A stretch of 10,002 nucleotides of DNA, from assembly GCA_027575765.1 (NCBI GenBank), contig JANBPT010001364.1, forward strand, positions 1 to 10,002. Reading direction: 5' to 3'. The notes below the pieces were generated by a model. That model was not told the origin of the DNA. It made no database searches and saw only the letters and a program-made list of their open reading frames with translations. The translations under genes and the position numbers were made by a program. Numbering within the stretch: position 1 is the stretch's first letter; each line of letters starts with the position of its first letter. Shown piece after piece: positions 1 to 6,068 of this stretch. The DNA is from Tieghemiomyces parasiticus. Taxonomy: Eukaryota; Kickxellomycota; Dimargaritomycetes; Dimargaritales; Dimargaritaceae.

Positions 1-1592
1 GGACCCTGGGCCTGAGTGCCGAATTGTGCGTGGAGTCGATGATCATCGTTTCATAACTAGGATGTAGAGTGGTCAACGTGCGAATATTTGACCAGATGCG
101 CCTCTTGCAAATTTGGGCTCCGACGTTTACCTGTTAGCTTGAACGGGTTGTCAGGCTCCAGTGACTGACAATGACTGACACGATCTTTTTCTAACGGCAT
201 CGTGATACCCAAGGGTAGTATCGTGTACCTGCTTTCAGTGACAACCAACTCTAGCAAAAAAATTCGATGGCAATGGCGGGGACTGGGCTCGTCCAGGTGC
301 TGCCTACCCGCCGCCTCACTAGCTGGGGACAATATTGACGGTAATAGCAACTCTAAAAAGTAATCCCTGGAAAGTTGTGACCATCCACCGCGATCTGGTA
401 TTTTTTTAAAACTTAGGTCGCCACACTTTCCCTGGTAACTCCATGACCGTCGAAGGGATCTAACAGAGTTTATACCTGATTTCCCGTAACTATGCTGGCA
501 CAATATCTAGTAACTTTTTCGCTGTTTCCAGGTAGGATACTCGGAAGGATCTGGTGTATGAGCCTCCTGTGTCCACTCCGCTGGACAAATTCACCGCCAT
601 GACATCGTCCCAGTGGGCCTGCGGCGTACCAGGAGGTTATGTAACGGAACTCCTTCACTAACCTGCCCCATTACATTTGTACTACCGGCCCCCCTCCGTC
701 ACTTACTATTGGATTGTGCCATTGCAGAATTGAGAGCCTTAGAGAAAAACAATTGAATAATTTAGAAGCTAGACACTGGTGCTCCTCCCACCGTCTCTCT
801 GGTTTCTGTGAGCCTGTAACCAAGGTACCTACTCGGAAACCTCCGATTCCAAGAACACCACCTCCCTTCAGGATCTGTCTCCCTGATGGAAACGTCAAAC
901 TCCCATCAACGGATTGCTCACACCCTTTGCAAAACAGGAAGGTGGCGACCCTCAAATGCGGGAGACAAACTCAACTCGATTTCGAATCCTCCTCTTCATG
1001 GAGAAGGATTGGAACCGAGTGCCTAAATTTTCGCCCAACGATTTTACCTCATCTTCCAACCCACTCATATTTATAGATGGCCAACCGCCCATTATTGTAG
1101 GTTTGGTAAGTAGGTAATAAATACTTGTCTTTGTTTAAACTCGGCCTGCTCGCCTTGCAACCCTCTCTTAGTCTTTTTACTAGTTGCTCCTCCCCTTGAG
1201 CTACATACACCTCATCTCAAGCCTACTGTGCTATTGACCTTACTTTCGGTGGCGATGCCATTACCTACGGCACAATCGACATGTAATCAGAATAGTCTAC
1301 TTCAGCGATACCGACTTTTCCATAGGCTGCTTTGCCAAACAAGTGTCCGTATGCTTTACTAAACGGATGATTTATTAGGTTTCAAAGGACACGTGGAACA
1401 CATAAAATGTATCATAAGAAAAGGGAAGATAACAGTGATCCGAAACTGCGGTTAGGCTGCCTAAGACTAAATCCCACTTTACCAACGTCACACCAGGCGG
1501 GTATTTCACGGGGAGTGGACCTACAACAGGTGAGGCGAGACCGGTATTGGTGGCGTGCACGGCTCTAAAATAGAGGAGGAAGGGTCTCCCAT
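1..1592. other. Gene-free stretch, nothing recognised
   Basis: No protein family, RNA gene or complete repeat element could be recognised on either strand. The longest open frame is 148 codons on the minus strand (57-503). It has no recognisable motif, no splice-site-bounded continuation and no codon bias like that of the nearby peptide gene, so I do not call it. Plus-strand frames at 714-1117 are Pro/Ser-rich and equally featureless; a GGTAAGT at about 1106 resembles a splice donor, but no coding exon could be tied to it. The stretch also holds a short TGACTGACA duplication. It may contain very old transposon debris that cannot be seen by eye. Confidence 0.5.
162..180. repeat. Short direct repeat, TGACTGACA twice
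   Basis: The 9-mer TGACTGACA occurs at 162-170 and again at 172-180, separated by one base. A third copy lies at 2039-2047. No function can be assigned; it may be a small tandem slippage product. Confidence 0.5.
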
Positions 1593-1745
1593 TTAAGGCC
1601 AGCGACCACCCCAGCCGAGGCCGCTGGTGGGCATGGTACCACCACTACCACCACCGAGCTGGCGCTTGGCCTTTTCGGCGGGCTGGGCAGAGACACCGAT
1701 AACAGCCACAATGGCGGCGATGACGGCGAGGCGGAAGGAGATCAT
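1593..1745 (-). CDS. Small secreted peptide precursor with Kex2-type site
   Basis: A complete 50-residue frame runs from the ATG at 1745-1743 to TAA at 1595-1593. Residues 1-20 form a classical signal peptide: MISFR, then an Ala/Val/Ile core, ending in GVSA, which fits signal peptidase cleavage before Gln21. A short spacer (QPAEKAKR, 21-28) ends in a dibasic KR, the site used by Kex2/furin-type Golgi proteases. The predicted product is residues 29-50. It begins with QLGGGSGG, so an N-terminal pyroglutamate is possible, and ends with GLGWGGRWP; it is Gly-rich, has two Trp and no Cys. Codons end almost entirely in C, T or G, with only one (GAA) ending in A besides the stop. Such bias is typical of highly expressed genes. 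No in-frame ATG lies upstream before a TGA at 1838-1836, which fixes the start. A TATAAAA box sits about 100 bases upstream. I do not recognise the family. The role (signal, adhesive, antimicrobial or structural peptide) is unknown, and no intron is needed. Confidence 0.8.
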   Translation of the reverse strand: MISFRLAVIAAIVAVIGVSAQPAEKAKRQLGGGSGGTMPTSGLGWGGRWP

Positions 1746-1844
1746 AGTGATAGGTAGGGGGCAGGTGCTGGGGAAAGAGAACGGCTTGGAGGGGATGGTA
1801 TAATCTAGATTTATGAATATAATGAGGCCGGCGAATCACCAGAC

Positions 1845-1851
1845 TTTTATA
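1845..1851 (-). promoter_or_regulatory. TATA box of the secreted-peptide gene
   Basis: On the minus strand the sequence reads GATATAAAAG, a good match to TATAAAA. It lies 100 bases upstream of the peptide ATG. Initiation 30 or so bases downstream would give a leader of roughly 70 nt. The leader region just before the ATG (1746-1798) is pyrimidine-rich on the coding strand, as is common in fungal leaders of strongly expressed genes. The initiation site itself is inferred. Confidence 0.6.
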
Positions 1852-2420
1852 TCCCAGCAGAGGCCTAGATTTCTTTGACCGCTTATTAACACGGAAGGGT
1901 ACGCAGAGTATACTGTCTTTAGAGTAGCGTAATCCCTTGCGGTTCGTCAGGGAGGGGGTGGGGAGTCAGGATCCGACGTTCAACCTCAACTTTGGAGAGT
2001 TGCTGTAAAATGGTTTACGGATCCTCCTCCTCCTCCCATGACTGACAATCTGCATTCTGGTGTCTAGCAGTTGAGGCCCGGCCGCGCCTGATTAGGTCGA
2101 AACACTGGAGTTAACCCCGACCTGAAGCGGGTTGATAATGTTGGCGGGGAGATCCACCCGACTGTCTTGCCGCTACTAAGCGGAGAACGTGGAAAGGTTG
2201 GTTGGTCCACTAAATGGCATGTTCACCTCCCCTCCTAAAAACGTACACGGCCGGCCTACTCATGCAGGCGGAGCGGCGGCGACCGCCACGAGTGCCACAC
2301 TGTGTCGATAGCCCAGGGGCGGCAGCGTGGGGGAGGAGGTACAGCAGTGCGACTTGTGGACCAAATGAGCAACCGAGATTTACGCTCCTCTTTAGTTTTT
2401 GCCTTGCTGAGATTATTTGC

Positions 2421-2436
2421 TGATAAATAATACACC
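2421..2436. repeat. Near-copy of the mariner right-end sequence
   Basis: TGATAAATAATACACC here matches TGATATATAATACACC at 5088-5103 in 15 of 16 bases and in the same orientation. The second site covers the proposed right end of the mariner relic. This copy could be the end of another, otherwise unrecognisable mariner or of a short non-autonomous derivative to its left. It could also be chance. No transposase-like sequence was seen next to it. Confidence 0.35.
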
Positions 2437-2696
2437 AGGGTGGGTACCCTTGCTCCCTATCCTTTGATTGACATGGCCTTTTCTTCACTATATTCAGTAC
2501 CCTGAGAATTTAGCTGACCATCTAACTGAGACAATGGATGGGGAGAGGGGGGGGCGCTCCCATTCAACCCTATGTCGCACTCCCCATTTGGATGCGGCTT
2601 GGCTAATTCGCGCCATCGAGGACGAATTACGTGCTACAACAAGCGTAGGTTGCAGTGAACTTTGTCACAGCAGTGCCTATCAACTGCTGGCAATTA

Positions 2697-2713
2697 CCAT
2701 AGTGACACTATGG
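2697..2713. repeat. Interrupted palindrome, 8-base arms
   Basis: CCATAGTG, a single central A, then CACTATGG. The arms are perfectly complementary. The flanks CAAT (2691-2694) and ATTG (2717-2720) are also complementary, so the symmetry extends imperfectly to about 30 bases. It could be a dimeric protein-binding site or a hairpin; no gene lies nearby. Confidence 0.6.
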
Positions 2714-3020
2714 AGGATTGACCAAGACCGACAAACATCAGCCAGGTCCCAAGCATGTAACTGTCGATGAAATTCAAGGAAGTCTAATTATGGATTTTGC
2801 GTGCTGGTTGAAGCCCCTACGCTCCCTTGCTGAGAAGCTTTAGCGTAAGATATGCTAAACCTCATGGGCAGTATCTGGTGAGATTGATTCTACACCTTTG
2901 GGTGCCGTCACCACTCCTCTTATGGCGTCAGCAGCCTTATGCTACCTACAGATTTGCCCAATGGGCCCTCAAACTGCTTGTGAATAATCACTCCGTTCGA
3001 ATCGCTAGTTAAAGAATAGG

Positions 3021-3040
3021 AAAAAGGTCATTACCTTTTT
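3021..3040. repeat. Hairpin, 8-base stem and 4-base loop
   Basis: AAAAAGGT, loop CATT, then ACCTTTTT: a perfect inverted repeat ending in five T on the plus strand. A run of T can end RNA polymerase III transcripts, and GTTCGAATC at about 2995-3003 looks like a B box. No A box or tRNA fold could be found upstream, so this is listed only as a structural repeat. Confidence 0.6.
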
Positions 3041-4004
3041 ATGTATAGTTTAGACTACATTAGCTGTACACTGAGAGTGACGACTGGCCATGGTTGTGAC
3101 TTAACATGAGTAGCTGAGCAATCCATCCCTAATGTATCAACCACTGGCACCCAAACGAGTGCAGGGTCAGATCGGCGCTCACTATCCCATCCGCTCACTA
3201 GCAATGCCCTTCCCACGAGTATACCTGCTCGACCCTGTGTTTGACCTCGCAGCGGGCCCTCTGTTCGGAGGAACCTAGTGTAACCATGTGGCCCGTTAAT
3301 GTCGGTGCTGGAAGCTGCGACCCTCGACGGCACTAATTTTGGATGAACGTGGGTCCTTCGATACTCCCATATCCACTGGCTATTTCCTGGACCATCCATG
3401 ACAAGTACGCTCGATGGCCCAGTAAAGAACGGGGTTTTGCTCTCCTGTCGACCAATGTGTGGAGAGTCAGACCGGGTACACTAGTTGGTGGATAGGGTAC
3501 ACATGAGTACATTGCTCGCTCCTAGCTGCCAATGTGATGTTCAAACTTGGCAGTGTGGTGGAGTCATGGGGGAGGGGCGGTGATACGGTTAGTGTGTGAC
3601 TCATACTCCATTCCAATCCAGGCTTTATCGCAGCCATGGTGCCGATCTGCTGCGTCACTGTCACTAAACCCTGGGGAACGCTCCCTCTGCTGAACTCTAG
3701 TAGGTCAGCAGGGTTTAAGTGCAAAGTGTACCCAAACGGGAGGCGCCCGCTTCTAGGCAAAAGTTTAGCCTTTCGACCTGTATAGGAACGGACCGCTCAT
3801 TACACCACTGTGGCTGACTACCATTGTTCAAGATTTAGCAGAGGACAGCTAGGCCGGAGGCCATGTAAGGTATTATTAATGCTACGTAAGAAAAAGGGTT
3901 AACTATTCAGAATAGCACACGTATGAAGTACGCAACGAACAAGGAACGTCATCGACTGGAAATGCGTAATACCTACTTGACTAATCACCTATGGTGAATA
4001 CCTC

Positions 4005-4014
4005 TATGGTGTAT
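4005..4014 (+). repeat. Candidate left terminal inverted repeat of the mariner
   Basis: TATGGTGTAT lies about 40 bases beyond the transposase stop at 4051-4053, the spacing expected for a mariner 3' end. Its inverted partner is at 5097-5106. A similar sequence, CTATGGTGAATA, begins 15 bases further left (3989). With only 8 of 10 matching bases this remains a candidate. Confidence 0.35.
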
Positions 4015-4050
4015 AGATAATGGAACATGAATATCGGCGCTCTTTAAGGT

Positions 4051-5072
4051 TTATAGGTTCTCAAAGCTAAATGCTAATTTAATATATGGGGCATTGTTCA
4101 TTACCCTACAACCAGCCCTTTCTAGCCAAATGCCAAAGCTGACTTGACAGTCATCTGGCTGGAGCTTAATAAGATCCGTTTTCCAGATACCCACGGTCAC
4201 CTCTAGTGTGGTAAACTTCTTGTTACGCGGCTGCCGTTTGACTTAAGTGTCCAGCTTAAAGTCACAGGTTGCTAATTCAGGGCTGTAGGGAGGGACCGTT
4301 GGAGGTGTAGCCCTGGCACCGGTGACGTAGGTATGCGAGAAAACAGTATTATGTGGTGGTGCATTGTCATGGTGACACTGCAGGGGGGGGGGGTGACGGG
4401 TCCAACTTACACAAGCCTTTACCCAGACCTGGAGTATGGGCTTTAGCCCGCGTTCCATGTAGTGATCGGCGGAGACCTTGAAACCAGGAGACTTGGCGTT
4501 TAGGTGCAACAGGCCGTGTCAGATGAAAAACATACATTAAAATTTCTGGCTAGCCTTGGGTTTGACATGGCCCTGGTGAGTCTGGATTGGGACAGGACCT
4601 CTTTTAGGGCACCATCTTCTGATATTGCAGCCAGCAGGGGAGGGGGGGATCATTAAGGTACTGCCAGGTCTCGGCTCGGGCGACGATTGAGTTCTGCAGG
4701 TAGTCACCGGCCTCATTGAACTTCAAAATGAAATCGGCGATAAAACGTACCCACCGGTGGCGCTGGTAACTAATGAAATTGTGAAGGGGAGGGGCGCCCA
4801 GTAGTTGCGGTAGCTGTGCAGCCCCAGGTCCGTGCACTGGATATTGCTCATAGTTGTAGGGGAGGGGGGTGCAACAGGCTTGAGCTAATTCTTAAGCAGT
4901 TGGTTGAGGGTCTTCCTTCGCCAGTTCCAGGGTTATGGACCCCATCGGGTTTGCCAACGTTGTCTGACAGGCGGCCAGGCTGAGACTCATCTGCAAGACA
5001 GTAGTGACAAGTACGTAAGTGAGTTAGGCACCTGTTAATGATGGTGCGGGAAGGGACAGCCAAGCCCAACAT
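4051..5072 (-). pseudogene. Mariner transposase relic (DD34D), multiply broken
   Basis: Three minus-strand frames together cover most of a mariner transposase. The first (5072-4848) holds the end of the helix-turn-helix region and the linker motif ADESQPGRLSDN, compared with the family's EDEPRPGRPS. The second (about 4837-4604) holds NEAGDYLQNSIV followed by ETW and a YLNDP that matches the family's YHYDP. The third (about 4620-4051) holds HHDNAPPH, YSPELATCDF and a C-terminal WLERAGCRV block. The Asp of HDN (codon 4366-4368) and the Asp of CDF (codon 4261-4263) are separated by exactly 34 residues, the mariner signature. The first catalytic Asp, normally in GDETW, is replaced by Ala (codon 4673-4675). 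At least two frameshifts, two stops near 4540, one stop at 4243-4245 and a run of 11 G make the gene dead. The first 30 or so residues of the usual N-terminus are not visible. Confidence 0.85.
4383..4393. repeat. Homopolymer of 11 G inside the transposase relic
   Basis: Eleven consecutive G on the plus strand (C on the coding strand) lie just upstream of the HHDNAPPH block. They translate as extra prolines that mariner transposases do not normally have there. Slippage expansion after inactivation is the likely origin. Confidence 0.7.
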
Positions 5073-5096
5073 GCCAATCAGTTAGGATGATATATA

Positions 5097-5106
5097 ATAC
5101 ACCCTG
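5097..5106 (-). repeat. Candidate right terminal inverted repeat of the mariner
   Basis: On the minus strand this reads CAGGGTGTAT and it lies 25-34 bases upstream of the first recognisable transposase codons. The CAGGGTGT core resembles common mariner ends. Because the usual N-terminal 30 residues and leader are missing, the element may have suffered a deletion next to this end. The surrounding TGATATATAATACACC is nearly repeated at 2421-2436. Confidence 0.4.
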
Positions 5107-6014
5107 TGGTCCTCAGAGTAGATATAGTAAGTGGAGGCCCCTCCTATCACAGTTGGTAAATCGGGGCGGGGCAGGGCTTCAGAAGTCCATACGATAAAGG
5201 GGTAGAGAGGTAAACTGCGAAGAGAGGAATGGTCCCATTTTAAAATGGGTTGTAGTGGTTGATTATTCAGCCCGGAAATCCCTAGGTCTCATCTAAAGTG
5301 GAAATGTTTAGGACTCCCAGCTTTGTTAACTCGAAGCATTTTGAGCTGTCTATAACGGTAGAAGTTAAGCGCCCGCTAATTGAGCCACGGAGCATGCCTC
5401 TCGGCATTATTCCTCAACTCAACGCAGCCTGTAGGAGAAATAATGAACGGGACAGTAACCTTTGGAGCAACATTGTACCACTTGCCAAGATTCGCCACGA
5501 AGTGTGTCGTTAGCCCATCCTTGGAAGCCGCAGAGGCGTTGTGGACTAATTTACTATCCCATAGGCTTTCGTACGCGCTTGATTTTTTTAGCAAACACTT
5601 ATATTCCGCAGCGCAGAATATTTCCAAACATTTCTAGGATGTGGATCAGGAGGGCTCAGAACTTCACCTATATCCAATTTAACAGTGCTCGATACAACCT
5701 GTTTGATACTTATAATTTAGCAAGGAGAGTCGTGGATGCCGGACAAATTGGCTCATTCGCTCCCCACTATCTCCTGAGAATAGGCATGGCGGAGTCACGT
5801 GGCCTCGAGGTACCTTAAGGGACTGCAATCGAGTCGTGTCACATTTAACCAGCTGCCGCGCCCAGGGCAGGCAAGTCAAGCGATAGGGGAGGGTGGGGAT
5901 TAGCAAGGCATCTGAATCCACCAGACATGCCAAACCGATCACTCGACTTGAATATACCTCAGCCTCTTGATAGCAATTACCGTCGCCCACCTAGCTCTTT
6001 AAGGTGTACCCTGT
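5107..6014. other. Gene-free stretch between the mariner and the release-factor gene
   Basis: No gene could be recognised. Open frames of 71 to 118 codons overlap one another on both strands between 5298 and 5990, and none has a known motif or splice-bounded structure. A perfect 16-base palindrome lies at 5234-5249. The right part must hold the promoter of the downstream gene, but I see no convincing TATA box. An in-frame TAA at 6000-6002 closes the exon 1 frame of that gene on its upstream side. Confidence 0.5.
5234..5249. repeat. Perfect 16-base palindrome
   Basis: CCCATTTTAAAATGGG is its own reverse complement with no loop. It sits about 130 bases outside the right end of the mariner relic and about 800 bases before the release-factor gene. 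It may be a binding site for a dimeric protein; nothing else supports a role. Confidence 0.7.
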
Positions 6015-6068
6015 ATGCACCGACCTCCCCCCCCCTCATACCGACCACGTTCGACCACTCAATTGACC

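Larger units (their letters stand above)
1852..4004. other. Gene-free stretch with short palindromes
   Basis: No gene could be recognised on either strand. Open frames reach 114 codons (minus, 3055-3399) and about 100 codons (plus 2468-2770; minus 3467-3760). None shows a family motif, splice-bounded structure or coding-type bias. What can be seen is a sequence like the right end of the mariner at 2421-2436, a 17-base interrupted palindrome at 2697-2713, a perfect 8-base hairpin at 3021-3040 and a GGGGAGGGG tract at 3569-3577. Confidence 0.5.
4005..5106 (-). mobile_element. Decayed mariner-family (DD34D) DNA transposon
   Basis: The element is defined by a degraded mariner transposase on the minus strand and by candidate inverted ends just outside it. 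The left end reads TATGGTGTAT (4005-4014, plus strand). The right end reads CAGGGTGTAT (5097-5106, minus strand). They match in 8 of 10 bases in inverted orientation, and the right one resembles the CAGGGTGT start seen in many mariner ends. The length of about 1.1 kb is a little less than the usual 1.3 kb, in keeping with loss of part of the transposase N-terminus. Mariners move by cut and paste into TA; a TA abuts the left end, but no clear TA remains at the right. The identity as mariner is firm; the exact ends are tentative. Confidence 0.75.

Noticed and set aside
57..503. 148-codon open frame on the minus strand
   Set aside because: No recognisable motif, no coding-like codon bias and no splice signals that would link it to other exons; an open frame of this size is not rare in 10 kb of mixed composition.
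1375..1560. 61-codon minus-strand frame just downstream of the peptide gene
   Set aside because: No signal peptide, motif or biased codon use; it probably belongs to non-coding 3' flank.
1645..1839. 64-codon minus-strand frame overlapping the peptide gene
   Set aside because: It is a different frame of the same DNA. The 1593-1745 frame has the signal peptide, processing site and codon bias; this one is a His/Arg/Pro-rich shadow.
2985..3040. tRNA or SINE suggested by GTTCGAATC and a T5 run
   Set aside because: No A box, acceptor stem or cloverleaf could be drawn from the upstream sequence, and the bases flanking the B-box-like part do not pair as a T stem.
5298..5990. Overlapping frames on both strands of 71 to 118 codons
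   Set aside because: They shadow one another, none has a recognisable domain, and none joins by good splice sites to the exons of the release factor.
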